From Antilocapra americana (taxonomy: Eukaryota; Chordata; Mammalia; Artiodactyla; Antilocapridae), in the NCBI GenBank assembly GCA_007570785.1, contig ML664175.1, forward strand, positions 11,447,441 to 11,511,440: a DNA stretch of 64,000 nt, written 5' to 3'. This document shows, in pieces, positions 33,290-44,624 of this stretch (positions are counted from its first letter, which is position 1; the number at the start of each line of letters is the position of its first letter). A model generated the notes under the pieces. The model saw only the letters and a program-made list of their open reading frames with translations, was not told the DNA's origin and searched no databases. Position numbers and translations under genes: made by a program.

Positions 33290-33400
33290 GAAATATAATC
33301 TGCTGTGACTCTGACCCAGTCACCTCACTTCTCATAATTCCTTTTCTGTAAAGTGAGAAATTGAACCTTTATTATCTTTAATCTCTTTATATCAATGATA
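33290..33400 (-). repeat. MIR fragment
   Basis: The block gctgtgactctgacccagtcacctcacttctc and 'tctgtaaagtgagaaattgaacc' matches the MIR core in reverse complement. Confidence 0.6.
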
Positions 33401-33837
33401 TTCTGTTATTTGTATCTTGATCAGAAGGCTTGGTTGGCAGAGGTGTATAAAAACAATCACAAAGAAAGTGATATCATCTATCCTATGATAAAGGAAAATA
33501 AACCAGTGAAGGATCATACTGGGTTGTGTTCACTTTAAAAAGAAGTTTGAAACTCTATACCTGAAACCTAAAGAATCAATGGTCTAGATCTGAATCAAGC
33601 CAGTTGAAAGCTTAAATGGAGACTAGAGGGCTCCAAAGTCATTAAACTAGTCAGTCTTGATCAAATCTCTTTTATGATCCCTTTTAAGAAAGAGGTATTC
33701 CAATCCAGATTATAACAATGGCTCTGGTGACCAGCACAATGGAGGGAGTTTGGTTTTAAACCCCCTAACCACTTAGAAGTGATAAAGGTAGTAGGAAACA
33801 GAAAAAGGCAGAATCTTTCATTAAGAAAGATGGTCCC

Positions 33838-33941
33838 TATCATGCTGATGTATGGCAGAAACCAACACAATATTGTAAAGCAATTATCCTCCAATTAAAA
33901 ATAAATTAAAACAAATTTTAAATCATAAAAAAAGACCTCAC
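33838..33941 (+). mobile_element. 104-bp L1 3' end with 12-bp TSD
   Basis: Only the last ~60 bp of an L1 3' UTR (gctgatgtatggcagaaacc, caatattgtaaagcaatta) and an A-rich tail are present. The perfect duplication aaagatggtccc flanks it at 33826-33837 and 33942-33953. Eight extra bases (gacctcac) lie between the A-run and the right repeat. Confidence 0.88.
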
Positions 33942-33954
33942 AAAGATGGTCCCC

Positions 33955-34455
33955 CGGCCCCTGTCCAGCAGGAAGAAGTTTCACAAGAAGAGACCTTTGG
34001 CCCCTCACCTCTTAACAAGAAGGGTATAGAATCTCTCAGGGGGAATGAGACAGGCTTTAGCCCTGGGACCCTTTGCTGCAGTGCTACAAAACTTGCACCT
34101 GGACACATCTATCCTTGAGCAACAAAATACAAAACAACTATATGGGACTAAAAAGAACTGCGTGTATGCACAGTTAGGGCAAATTCTGGACAAAAGATAC
34201 AGAGACCTTAAACCCCAACTGTCACTTCTAAAGAGCCCAGAGCAAATACAGAGCATGACCCATGCACACGATCCCACCTGAGGGTTGGACAAACCACCTA
34301 AGGCACCCCTCCAGCCTGACCCCTGGACACAGCCCCACCCTCACCTCATATAAGGAACAAGCTTACCCCACCCCTCAAAGAGCAACCAAGCAGGGAACCT
34401 GGTGTTTGTTCTCACTCAACCCTGATGCAGGAGGGGCCCCAAAAAAGCCCTGCCT
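33955..34455 (+). mobile_element. Probable endogenous-retrovirus LTR fragment
   Basis: The stretch has LTR organisation: a long U3-like part, a TATA-like box (catataagg, 34347-34355) about 35-60 bp before a C-rich segment, and 'ttgttctcactcaaccctg' in the position expected near R. The pattern resembles ruminant/cetartiodactyl ERV LTRs I have seen, but I cannot name the family. The 3' end is cut by the SINE at 34458. No retroviral coding region is attached. Confidence 0.55.
34347..34355 (+). promoter_or_regulatory. TATA-like box of LTR
   Basis: The motif catataagg lies in the probable LTR at the position a U3 promoter would use. This is inferred from sequence and context only. Confidence 0.35.
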
Positions 34456-34457
34456 GA

Positions 34458-34785
34458 GGGCTTCCCCGGTGGTCCAGTGGTTAAGAATCCACCCTACAAT
34501 GCAAGGAACACTGGTCTGGGAAGAGCCCACATACTGCAGAGCAACTAAGCTCATGTGCCACAACTACTGAGCCAGCACTCTAGAGCCGGCAAGCTGAGAC
34601 TACTGAGCCCATGCACTGCAAACTACCGAAGCTTGTGCTCTAGAGCCTGCGCTTTGCAACCAGGGGAGCCACCACAATGAGAAGCCCAAGGACCATGAGA
34701 AGAATAGCCCTGCTCCATGCAACTGGAGAAAGCCCCAATGCAGCAATTAAGACCCACCATAGCCAAAAAATAAAATAAATAAGGG
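34458..34785 (+). mobile_element. CHR-1-type tRNA SINE
   Basis: A long copy starting ggcttccccggtggtccagtg, with 'gtgccacaactactgagcc', two repeats of the 'actactgagcccatgcactgcaa' kind, 'gcaatgagaagcc'-like sequence and a (AAAT)n tail near 34766-34783. CHR SINEs predate ruminants and are shared with whales and hippos, so this insertion is older than Bov-tA copies. Confidence 0.85.
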
Positions 34786-34938
34786 AGAAAGAAAGCTGGT
34801 CCCAAGTGACAAAGCAGTAGAATAAGGGCTCAAAGATGCACATATTTCCCTGGTTAAGGGAAAGGAAGATTTTACTGTAACAGGCCTTTTTCTCTTTCTC
34901 CCAAAATACAGAATACCAAATTCTATGAAGTAATCCAC

Positions 34939-35700
34939 TTGTGTTGGGCTGCGCTCCAGAGGCCTGAAGGCCCTGTACTTGCCCAGCCTCAAGACTGAAG
35001 AAAGAGCTTGGAGTCAGTGACAGAGACATTGATGGTTTACTGGATAGAGGGCTCTTACACACCCAAAGCAAAATGATCCTGGAACGACACTCATTCATGG
35101 ACGGTGGGTCACAGGCAGGATATGGCAGCAGTCTTTGCTCCCAGGAGGAGAGGGGGACGACAGAGGATGAGACGTTTGGATGGCATCACCGACTCAATGG
35201 ATATGAGCTTGAGCAAGCCCCAGGAGATGGTGAAGGACAGGGAAGCCTGGCATGCTGCAGTCCATGGGGTCGCAAAGAGTCCATTTATTGAGTGACTGAA
35301 CAACAACACATCCGAAGCAAAAAGAGTCCTGGAGTGACACGCATTCATGGATGGTGGACTTGAGGCAGGACATGGCAGCAGTCTTTGCTAACAGGGGAGA
35401 GGGACGATTACCAGCTACCAAGGGGACTGAAGTCAGGTTGGCTCATTAGTTGCCAGGGAAACCAGCAGAGGAGCATCACTCTTCCTCATGAACTATCATA
35501 GTAGGGACAGTTCTTATCTAAAGATTAGAACAATCACTATCTGGGGCTGGGGGCAAGTAGATAGGCATTTCCTGACTAGACTCTATGATTAAGAGAGAAA
35601 GTCAGGTGAGTAAGGTGTAGGTGAGGCAGGGACAGGTAGAGCACGGAATGTACAGAGAGCAAGAGGTCAGCCATCTTGGGTGGCCTGATCATACAATTTA
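34939..35700 (-). mobile_element. LTR-like unit with internal duplication
   Basis: Starting at tgtgttgggctg, the block does not match any SINE or LINE I know. It holds a ~103-bp segment present twice (35057-35160 and 35306-35407, roughly 84% identical) around a Bov-A. Such tandem blocks are typical of U3 enhancers, so an LTR in reverse orientation is my best guess. Both ends are uncertain. Confidence 0.4.
35161..35305 (+). mobile_element. Bov-A/BovB 3' end between duplicated blocks
   Basis: A forward BovB-derived 3' end: gaggatgagacgtttggatgg, ggatatgagcttgagcaagc, gacagggaagcctggcatgc, ending in gactgaacaacaacaca. It lies exactly between the two duplicated LTR-like blocks. A 20-base part near 35280 (gtccatttattgagtg) differs from the usual gtcagacacgactgagc. 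Confidence 0.85.
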
Positions 35701-36265
35701 TCAAGTCAGCCTTAGGACCAAAAGAGAAATAATTACTAACAGGAAAGGTGTAAATGGCTGGTTTAACATCTCTTCTAGAGTTAAAGAGAAAATGCTAGAT
35801 ACATGAGGTCCCAAAGCCCTTGTGTCACTAAGTAGATTAGACTTGATGGAACCTTGTCATTGTGTCCCAGAAAAATACACAGGGATCTAGGGAGGTCAAT
35901 CTTTTGAAGTATTAATAATCCATAAGTCTTTTTACAAATATAACAAGTTAGGCAAATTTGATGTATATTGAAGTAGTATACACTCATACACATATAAACA
36001 CATGCATTCAGAGAAGCAGATAGTAAACAGAATACTAGAAGGAATAGAAATGAACCTTAAAAATCCTAAAGAGGAAGGAGAAATCACTAAGGATTCCCAG
36101 GCCTCCACTAAAACTGGATTGATTTTTTAAAAATAGGTAACTCCGACCCTGCTAATGGACTTATGTTATAGCATTGATTGCTCAACTGGGGCACATGGGT
36201 ATAAAACAATAAAGGTATTCCTTGGAGATGAAATGTTTTCCACCAGTACATATTCAATACACATT
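35701..36265. other. Unassigned sequence
   Basis: No gene or repeat family is recognised in this AT-rich stretch. Confidence 0.4.
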
Positions 36266-36269
36266 TACT

Positions 36270-36450
36270 GAAGTATGGGAATATTTATGGAAACTTTCCA
36301 ATGTGCCAGGCATGTCAATCAGGGCCTTATATATTTTGGCCCATTTCATAACAACCCTGTGAAGTATGAACTATCAGTGACCTCTTTTTACAGATAAAGA
36401 AATGGGCAAAGAAAGGTTAGGGAACATGCCTAGATTTCACAACTAGAAGG
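36270..36450 (+). repeat. MIR
   Basis: A forward MIR: ccaatgtgccaggcatgtc, atttcataacaaccctgtgaag, tttacagataaagaaatgggc. Confidence 0.78.
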
Positions 36451-38120
36451 GCATGTTCTGAATTATGGTGCTGCTTGTTGCAGTGATGGAAGAGGCGACC
36501 TCAACTCTGTGTGGAATTAGATGTGATGATCTGAAAAGGGCCTAGAAACTTTCTCAAAAAATAGACAGGCATTTAAGGTCATCGAATAGGATCAACAGTT
36601 AAGAATAAAGACTACTTTGTGTTAGACATGGTTTTCAAAATATTTAAACACCACTGAAGAAGAGTTACCTCTCTCGCTTCCAGTGAAGATTTGGAGGGGT
36701 CAGTGGGTGACCTGGGTCCCTAGATAGGTAATTGCTGTCAGATGCCTGTCAGAGAGACCTAATGAAAAGGACCTAGTTCAAAAGTCTGCACTATAAACTA
36801 AACCTGCCTGCAGATTTTCCATATTGGATAATAAGAGAAACAGAATCAAGAGGTTCCTTCACCTCCTTGGACCCAAAGGCCCCTATGCCTGTTGCTGGGG
36901 TTGTAAATATTTCCCTGGGGCTGGTTAGGGTATGTGACAGGTTTGTGCATATGTGTGTGTGAGTGTGTGCGTGCACACAGTGGTGAGGGGGAATAGTGGG
37001 GAGTGGGGAGGTGGGTCAAAGAAGTTCTTCACAAGCCCAAAGATGTCTTTGAGATCTTATATTTATCTTTAAAATTATGCTAATTTAAAATTCTTTCCCA
37101 TAATGGATCAGTCCTTGATTTAACAACAACAAAAAATCCCTTCTGAAATATTTAGCAAATTCAAGGCTCCAGAGAGAAGCCCCATAATTGTCTAAAAGCT
37201 TCAAGAACCACAGTGCAGACCCATATATGGTACCCTGTGCACTTGCTCCTCAAATCAGAGAGCACTTCATGGAAAGTAAGGCTGCATCCTACATACCCAC
37301 TGTGATTGGTAAGCTGAGGATGCTCTGGACAAGCCAATGGAAAGAAGGAAGGAAGGAAGGAAATGAGTAGAGTGGGGGTGACTCCTTAGGGAATACCAGC
37401 TTCAAGGAGGCCTATCCATGTTCCTTGTGACCCATCTCCACTGCAGAAGGAAAGCAGTTTTTTCAACTGATACCCAAAGCATAAGTCAAACACAAGCATT
37501 CAAGACAGATTTTCAGAACAGACCCTGGAGATGCCAAAGCATAGATCTAGCAGGAATAATTAATCACCTAGGAAAACAGAACTTGAACCTGAGAGACAAA
37601 GCAGCTGACAAGAAGGGAATTCTATATGGAAAACTATTAGACATGGGTGTTAAACATCCCTACCATCTGTGGCAGGAGAATAAATCATGTCACCAAGAGC
37701 AATTTGCAGGTAAAGGAAAGTTAAGGAGAACAGAACAGGGGAGCAGGAGATGCAGAAGGGTCTCTCGGGTGGGAAGGAGATCTCATGATCTAGGCCGGAT
37801 CCCCAACCCAGAGAGGGGGACACATCAGGCACCCCGAAGGTAGCAATGGTGACCTCGCTCAAAACCAAATGATGAGCAGGCTTACAGAGAGCAATAACAG
37901 AGGTCTCTTCTCTCAGAATGCTGGGCGGTTATCTGGCAAAGTGGTATAAGAGACTAGGAAGTGTGGCCATTCAAATTCAGGTATGTGACAGCTGAACAAC
38001 TGCATGTCATTTTTTACCCTGATATGGAATAATATTTGCATTTTTGTGCACTTCAAACATGAAGGACATAGCATTTGTGCATTCTATGCATACTCTATAT
38101 ATAAATATTAATATATGTAA
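36451..38120. other. Unassigned stretch with minor repeats
   Basis: No gene is recognised. It holds a (GT)n-like tract near 36947-36970 and a (GGAA)n tract at 37343-37361. A 141-codon frame at 37418-37843 (+) is open but has no domain I know. The segment 37640-37870 could be part of an LTR. Confidence 0.4.
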
Positions 38121-38332
38121 TGTGCTGTGCTGTGTAGTTCAGTCATGTCCAACGCTTTGCAACCCCATGGACTTCAGCCCACCAGGCTCCTCTGTCCATG
38201 GGGATTCGTCAAGCAAGACTACTGAAGTGGGTTGCCATGTCTTCCTCCAGGGGATCTTCCCTACCTAGGGATCAAACCCAGGTCTCCCACACTGCAGGCA
38301 GATTCTTTATCATCTGAGCCACCAGGAAAGTC
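38121..38332 (-). mobile_element. Bov-tA SINE
   Basis: A reverse copy with tail tgctgtgctgtg, a Bov-A body and a tRNA half (gggatcaaacccaggtctccc; ctgagccaccaggaaagtcc). A (CA)n tract follows directly at the head side. Confidence 0.92.
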
Positions 38333-38333
38333 C

Positions 38334-38357
38334 AACACACACACACACACACACACA
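38334..38357. repeat. (CA)n microsatellite
   Basis: Eleven to twelve CA units directly abut the 5' side of the Bov-tA at 38121-38332 and run into an AT-rich catacatata. Confidence 0.92.
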
Positions 38358-38409
38358 TACATATATAATGAAAAAGGATCCATAATCTGCCTTCACTCCT
38401 GGGCTAGAG

Positions 38410-38712
38410 TTTGATGTATGTGGGTTTTAGAGTCTGAAAACCAGCTGATGAGAAATATGCAGAATGAGCAAGTTCGTCTACAGAGGAAGACAGTAGACTG
38501 GTGGTTGCACAGGACTGAGAGTGGGACTTGGGAGAAATGGAAGGTGACTGACAATAGGTCTGGGGTTTCTTTATGGGGCGATAAAAAACTTCCTAGAATG
38601 AACTGCCATAATGGTTACACAACTCTGCAAACATACTAAAAACTATTGGATTGTACACACGAGGTGAATGAGTTGTATGTGAATTATATCTCAATAAAAC
38701 TATTAAAAGAAA
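38410..38712 (+). mobile_element. L1MA-type 3' end
   Basis: Forward L1 3' UTR: gactggtggttgcacaggac, 'ggtctggggtttctttatggggcgataaa', 'aacatactaaaaactattggattgtacac', 'gtgaattatatctcaataaaac'. It parallels the 3' end of the L1 at 5153-6955. Confidence 0.82.
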
Positions 38713-38734
38713 CCAGAAAACTCTGAGTCAGTGT

Positions 38735-38900
38735 CCTAATACTGCCATTTACTAGCTAGATGCCCTTGAGGAAGTTCTTTACCCTTGTCTCAGCGTCTCC
38801 ATCTATAAAGCAGAGATGATACACAGTACTACCTAGGTCATAAGGGAGCTGTGAGTTCTCACTGAGATCACACGTGTGAGAGAGGCTGGCATCAAGTCCT
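38735..38900 (-). repeat. MIR
   Basis: The MIR core in reverse complement: actgccatttactagctagatgcccttg, acccttgtctcagcgtctccatctat, ggtcataagggagctgtgag. Confidence 0.78.
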
Positions 38901-39267
38901 GTATACGGCAGAGATGCCAAATACTGGTATATGCAAAGCTGTAAATGTCAGCTTTGTGCCCATTTATCTCAATGTAGCAAACACATGAATTCATTTGAAA
39001 GGTGAGGTTTCGCGTTAGATTGATACTTCTTGATAGAGGGCCCTCAGACCTCCAGAGAGGCTAGAAAACTGTTGCTGGGCTTCCTCTGGATACTTTCTGT
39101 CAGAAAACCTTCCTGAAGTTGTAGTCACCAAAGAACAGGCTACCTCAGACTGCTTAAAAACATCAAGTTTCTTTGGACTTGTATTAGACGAACTCAGCAT
39201 AATTATTTGCAAATTCAAATAATAAATTTCAGTTTAGCAATTATATTAGCCTTTGGTTAATTAGCTC
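38901..39267. other. Unassigned sequence
   Basis: Nothing recognisable; a 67-codon minus frame at 39015-39218 has no family features. Confidence 0.4.
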
Positions 39268-39470
39268 GTTGTTGTTGTTAGTCGTGTTCAAGTCTTGCAA
39301 CGCCATGGACTGCAGCCTGCTAGGTTCCTCTGTCCACGGGATTTCCCAGGCAAAAGTGCTGGAGTGGGTTGCCATTTCCTTCTTTGGGGTAGCTTCCTGA
39401 CCCAGGAGTCAAACCCACACCTCCTGCATCGGCAGGCGGATTCATTACCTCCGAGTTACCTGGGAAGCCC
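39268..39470 (-). mobile_element. Bov-tA SINE
   Basis: A reverse copy with tail (GTT)n (cgttgttgttgttag), a diverged Bov-A body and a tRNA half ending tacctgggaagccc. Only a short flanking match (aatta) is seen as a possible TSD. Confidence 0.88.
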
Positions 39471-39787
39471 AATTATCTTATTATTACCTGTTAAGTGCTG
39501 TTTATCTGGGAGACAAAAATCTTTCAAAACACAGGACCCACAGAATAAACTATGAAAAGGGGTTTGGATGGTAAAAAGGTGGACAACCATTGAACCAGTT
39601 TCTCCAAGCTCCTTCACCTCTATTTTGGATTTCAGAGGAAGAGTGTTTGCCAGAGACAGGGGAGAAAGGTGTTTTGTGCATTCCTTTGTGCTGAAATGGC
39701 AGCATGAGCTCTCATGAGCTCAGAGCATGAGAGCCCTGATGTGTGGGCAGAAGAGAAGCAGGGTCTCTGATCCCTTCTGGCTGCTTC

Positions 39788-39993
39788 TCAACACGGCTCA
39801 GTGGGTAAAGAATACACCTGCAATTCAGAAGACACAGGAGACATGGGTTCCATCCCTGGGTTGGGAAGATGCCCTGGAGGAGGAAATGGCAACCCACTCC
39901 AATATTCTTGCCTGGAGAATTCCATGGACAGAGGAGCCTGGCGGGCTACAGTCCATGGGGTTGTAAAGAGTCAGACACGACTGAGCACATGGC
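39788..39993 (+). mobile_element. Bov-tA SINE
   Basis: A forward copy that starts inside the tRNA head (acggctcagtgggtaaagaat), has a decayed B box (gggttccatccc) and a complete Bov-A body to cacgactgagcaca. Confidence 0.91.
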
Positions 39994-41039
39994 ACATTCA
40001 ACCACTAAGACCTAATTCTGGCTTCAGGATCTAAACGTTTTTGAAGGCCAGAGCAAGGTAATCTAGCTCATAGTTCTGTCACTAAGGTCATCTTTTAGTT
40101 GCAACTCAGGTGAGGTCAAAGCCACGGTCCTAGTCACTCCTATTCTAGGACAAACAAAGGCTTGATGTGGCTTGTTTCACCTCCTAAGTAAATTCTTATG
40201 AAGCACTTGAGTCTTCAGAGGCATCTTTCAGGCTCGGCAGCAGAGTTATTTGCTGGAAGGAAGGGTCACTTGGGGCTTTGGTCCTAAGCGGATCTGATCC
40301 TGCTCAGGGTGCTCAGTGTCCATCCCCGTGGGCCATGCACACAGCTTGTTGGATGATGGCCCATTTCTGGACTTGGGAGCTGCCCCTTTATCTATGTGTC
40401 AGCTGGCAGAGAAAGACTTCTGCCTATAGAAGGTCAAAGTAAGTGTAAGACTGACAGCTGTCTTCTAAGAAGTTTCCCAATGTGGCAGGTACTCATTTAA
40501 GGACTTGACAGTGACCCATGGCCTGACCTTTGGTCTTAGGGTAGACCAAGAGGACAACTGACTATGACCACGTGGCTGATGCCTAAAGCCACTCTCCTCC
40601 TGAAGACAGATCAGGGACAGAAATCCACGCATGGGCTGTGGAAAGGTGTTTTGTGGCCCTGAATTAGGACAGAGAAGAGTCTGGCAGCTGAAAGCTGGCC
40701 ATGATCCCCATCACAGGGTCTGACTTCACAGTCACTCGGGAAACCTTACAAGGTGATGGTTAATGCTCCAGGCACAGCCACCCACTGAAAGAGCTCAGGT
40801 GGGCAAAGTCCACCTTTGTCTCAGGGCCTCTCCTTTTTCTAGCTTCCATGGTGATTATGCCCGTGTGACTGACTGATATCACCTATCTTTAAATGCACTA
40901 AAATATTCAATCAAATTATTCAAATCTCAGAAGCCTGGGAGACAAGCTGTATCTCTCAAAATCTGCCCATAACTGGACCCTCAAAGGATAATTTATTCCC
41001 CATTCTTTGAAGGGGTCTCACTGCAGCCTCTGAGCATTA
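39994..41039. other. Unassigned sequence
   Basis: About 1 kb of locally GC-richer DNA without recognised repeats or genes. It has few open frames, so a retroposed gene copy is not evident. Confidence 0.4.
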
Positions 41040-41280
41040 ATAATCACAGACTAACGTTTACTAAGTGCCTACAAAGTGCCAGGCAGGACGCCAAGTACTA
41101 ACTCATCTAATTCCCATAAAAACCTCATGAGGAGGGTTCTGCCATTATCTCCATTTGCAAATAAGGAACCCGAGGCACAGAGAGGCAGAGTAACTTGCCA
41201 AAGAGCATGCAGTTCAAAAGTGGAGGAGGCAGTATCTGAATGTAGACAATCCAGCTCCAAAGGCAATACCCTAATCAGGT
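41040..41280 (+). repeat. MIR
   Basis: A near full-length forward MIR: taacgtttactaagtgcctac, gtgccaggcaggacgccaag, taattcccataaaaacctcatgagg, cccgaggcacagagaggc, agtaacttgccaaag. Confidence 0.88.
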
Positions 41281-41689
41281 GCGTCACAAATACAAATAAT
41301 AGTCACTGCTGGAAAGGTCTTCCCCAAGGAAAAGAAAATTAACTGGATTTCAGAGATAACAGATGGAATCTGCTGGAGATTTAAGACTCTGGCTCAGTGC
41401 TGAATCTAGCCTTTATGAATAACTAGAATGTGCAGTGGCTGGAAAGGGCAAGGAGGTACAGGTAAGCAGCCCCTTGTCCTGGGAATGCCCTCCCTCTTGT
41501 CTGGTCTGGATTTCCTGCTTTTGTGGTCATCGCTTTGACACGCTCTATCACTCACTCAGGAAATTTGTATTAACTACGTTCTACGCAGTAGACGCCGGAG
41601 ATGCCGAAGACAGACACAGAGCTGCTATCCTCGAGGATCTCCCACACACGGTAAGACACTGCATGTGCTGCTGCCTGTATTATCTACTT

Positions 41690-41893
41690 GGGCTTCCTGG
41701 GTGGCTCAGTGGTAAAGAATCCACCTGCCAAGCAGGAGACAAGTCCCTCAGTCGGGAAGATTCCCTGGAGAAGGAACTGGCAGCCCACTCCAGTATTCTT
41801 CTCTGGACAATCCCATGGACAGAGGAGCCTGACAGGCTATAGTCCATGGGGTCTCAAAGAGTCGGACATAACTTAGTGACAACAAGAACAACA
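41690..41893 (+). mobile_element. Bov-tA SINE
   Basis: A forward copy beginning cttgggcttcctgggtggctc. The B-box region is deleted or altered (aagtccctcagtcggg). The Bov-A body ends gtcggacataacttagtgac with an (AAC)-type tail. Flanks share only tatcta. Confidence 0.9.
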
Positions 41894-42093
41894 TAGTATC
41901 TAGTTAATTTAATCCTTGGAATCATACTGAGAAGTAGGCAAGATGGGAAATGATATACCCATTTTTATAACTGGGAATAAGAGCTAATTGCTATTATTGC
42001 TCTGCCCTGGTGTCTCCCAAAATCACATCCACTGGAATTCCAAATGAAGCTCTATTTTAAGTGTTTTCTGTCTTCTTGCTTCATTTATATTAA

Positions 42094-42300
42094 AGAAAGT
42101 GAAAGTGTTAGTCACTCAGTTGTGTCCGACTCTTTGTGATCCCAGGACTGTAGCCCATCAGGCTCCTCAGTCTTTGGGATTCTCCAGGCAAGAATATTCA
42201 GCCATTTCCTTCTCCAGGAGATCTTGCTGACCCAGGGATTGAACCCAGGTCTCCCACATTGCAGGCAGAGTCTTCACCACTGAGCCACTAGGGAAGCTTG
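42094..42300 (-). mobile_element. Bov-tA SINE with 10-bp TSD
   Basis: A reverse copy with tail aaagaaagtgaaagtgttag. The duplication tttatattaa lies at 42084-42093 and 42301-42310. The tRNA half ends actgagccactagggaagctt. Confidence 0.94.
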
Positions 42301-42310
42301 TTTATATTAA

Positions 42311-43058
42311 TGATGTGGCCAAATTATTAGCAGGCTTTCACTAGTCATCAATGAAACGAGAAAAAAAAAAAAAAGATGACAGAGAGTTTTTTTGTTAAAC
42401 TAAATTTCTCCCACTTAAAGATCTATCCTCTACTCTAAAATTATGTCCTTCCTACTTTTTGGTATTAAAATGCCCTTTTATAAATATTGGTAGTTTTTAT
42501 GTTCTTTTAATTTACATGGCAGAACAAAATGTTAGTAATCTCCTTGTTTCCCAAACATGTTCACTGGTCTTTGAACCCTCAGTACATAATTCCTGAGAGA
42601 CAGAAAGTGCACCCCATCATCCAGAGATGTAGATAAGCCTCCCACTACTTGTGGTACCTACAGACCTGAGACCATGGCCTTGACTGGGAGGACAGGAAGG
42701 CTTGGAGGGAGCTTGGAATGAGGAAGACAAAGAGCTATGATACACTGTGGTCCTTTTTCTGTGATTTACATGATGCATGACTTTCCATAGCCATGGCAAC
42801 TGGCCAAAAATGATAAGGCTGATTAATTCCACAAGTGCGTTACTCACATGTCACCAAATATTGACTCTTGCCGACCTCCTTCCCCTCACCCATCTGCCCT
42901 GATATGTCAAATCAAAATAAATCAACAAACAAAAAGTGGCAGGCAGATGACACCCCAGGGATGCTGCAGCTAATTACAGAGTTGCCAGTCCTAGCCTGAG
43001 TCCAGAGCAGCTGCCCCATTTCTCCATCTCCCTTCTTCCCTAGTGACCAGGGGTATGT
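42311..43058. other. Unassigned sequence
   Basis: No gene or named repeat; it includes a run of about 15 A at 42361-42375. Confidence 0.4.
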
Positions 43059-43090
43059 TCACACACATGCGCGCACACACACACACACAT
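43059..43090. repeat. (CA)n microsatellite
   Basis: A CA tract with a short gcgc interruption near 43070-43074. Confidence 0.9.
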
Positions 43091-43174
43091 TATAGATGGG
43101 AATAGTTGAATATGTGAGGGGGAAAAGGGTTGGGGGAAGTTGGGGTGAAAAAGACTTAAAAGACCCTAGGGAGT

Positions 43175-43400
43175 GATGATAACAGTAGACCATTTATTAA
43201 TATGTACCAGCTACATTAGTGCCACCACAACTCAAAGATGTAGAAACTATTATTATTATTTCCACTTTATAGATGAAAAACTAAAACTTATTTACATTAC
43301 TCAACTTGTTCAAAGCCAAATATGTAGCATTTTATGGTCTGAACTCCAAATTAGTGCCTTTAATCCCTACATGAGCCAACTTGGATTTACAGCTTACCTG
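43175..43400 (+). repeat. MIR
   Basis: Diverged forward MIR: gaccatttattaatatgtaccagc, ttattatttccactttatagatgaaa. Confidence 0.65.
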
Positions 43401-44616
43401 GATGCATTTTCCAATCACTCTGTACTTCCATTTCTACATCATGATAATGTGACAATTATGGTACCCAGCTCACAGGGTTGTTGTGAGAAATCAATGAGCT
43501 AACACATATAATGTACTTAGAGTCATTCTGGTACTTATGTGCCCAGTATGTGTTGGGTTATTATCAATATTGTTATTTTTATTACACAGTATTGTCTTCC
43601 TTAGCCGGATAAAGGGAGTGTGGAGGTCACGGATTTTACAAGCAAAGAGGATATATTTGGGTGTATAAGAATTCTTGGGATCTAGTGCCAAGAGAACTAC
43701 ATTTCTATTCCAAGGCAGAGCATAAGCCATTTTACAGGTTGAACATTTTCACGCCTTGTAGATTTCTGAGTTCTTGTTCTCTTCACTTCCTTCTGTCTCC
43801 TCTCTTCTGACAGCACACCAGAGGAGCCACTCCCCCATTTCAGAGCCCTTTCTCCACTGAGGCACAAGCTGTTAGACTGCACAGCCCCACAGCAGTGGTT
43901 GGAGTGAACTGCCACACCAATGGCTGGGTGGTGATGTGCGCCACACCTGCAGAAGCTCCCGATGAAGCATGGAGGGAGATGGGCTCATCACTCCAGCCTG
44001 CTATTTTTAAAAGCAATTTCCAGCATTCTCCCCCTTCACTGCTTTCCACCAAACTATGAGAAAACATCACAATTAATTGACTGGAACATTCCAAACAGCT
44101 GCTACCCAGCTCCATTCAGGGCTAGTGGTACACACAAATGACTTTAAATTTAGTCTTACATTTTGTAACATGGAAAATAAAACCAATCACCCCTGTGAAC
44201 ATGAGTTATGAGTTTCCTTTTCCAGATTCTGTAAATATGACTAAAGTCTCAGTCACCAGCCTGAGTATGTCACAAATATGCTTCTTTCTCTCATGACCTT
44301 CTTCCATCACTGACTACATTTTCAGAAGTGGCCTGAGGCTGGGGACCAGCTGTTCTCTGGTTCCCTCAAGAGCTGGTTGCAAATGGTGCATCACTGGCTT
44401 GTGGGTTTTTTTTTTTCTTGCTTCTTTTAGGGAGGCATTTAAATGTGCTAAATGGAAGGGAAGAATCATAGGATGGATAATAGGATGTTAAAACGGAAAG
44501 TTTCTACCAGTAGCCAAGATAGAACAGATGTGAGCGTAAAAAGCAAGTATAGATTAAAAAAAAAAAAGGCACTAGCTCCATAACTCCTTGTGCTGTATTG
44601 TACTAGTGTCAGTTTA
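43401..44616. other. Unassigned sequence
   Basis: No gene or named repeat is seen. It includes poly-T (44407-44417) and poly-A (about 44556-44567) runs. Frames at 43697-44115 (-) overlap each other and look random. The start (43440-43560) may continue the MIR. Confidence 0.4.
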
Positions 44617-44624
44617 TTTACACT

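Noticed and set aside
34640..35098. 152-codon minus-strand frame
   Set aside because: It spans the antisense of a CHR SINE and part of an LTR-like unit. The hydrophobic stretch comes from the antisense A-rich and C/T-rich SINE tail, not from a membrane protein.
40000..41039. Possible processed pseudogene in GC-richer DNA
   Set aside because: No long frame, no poly-A tail, no flanking duplication and no protein similarity could be found.
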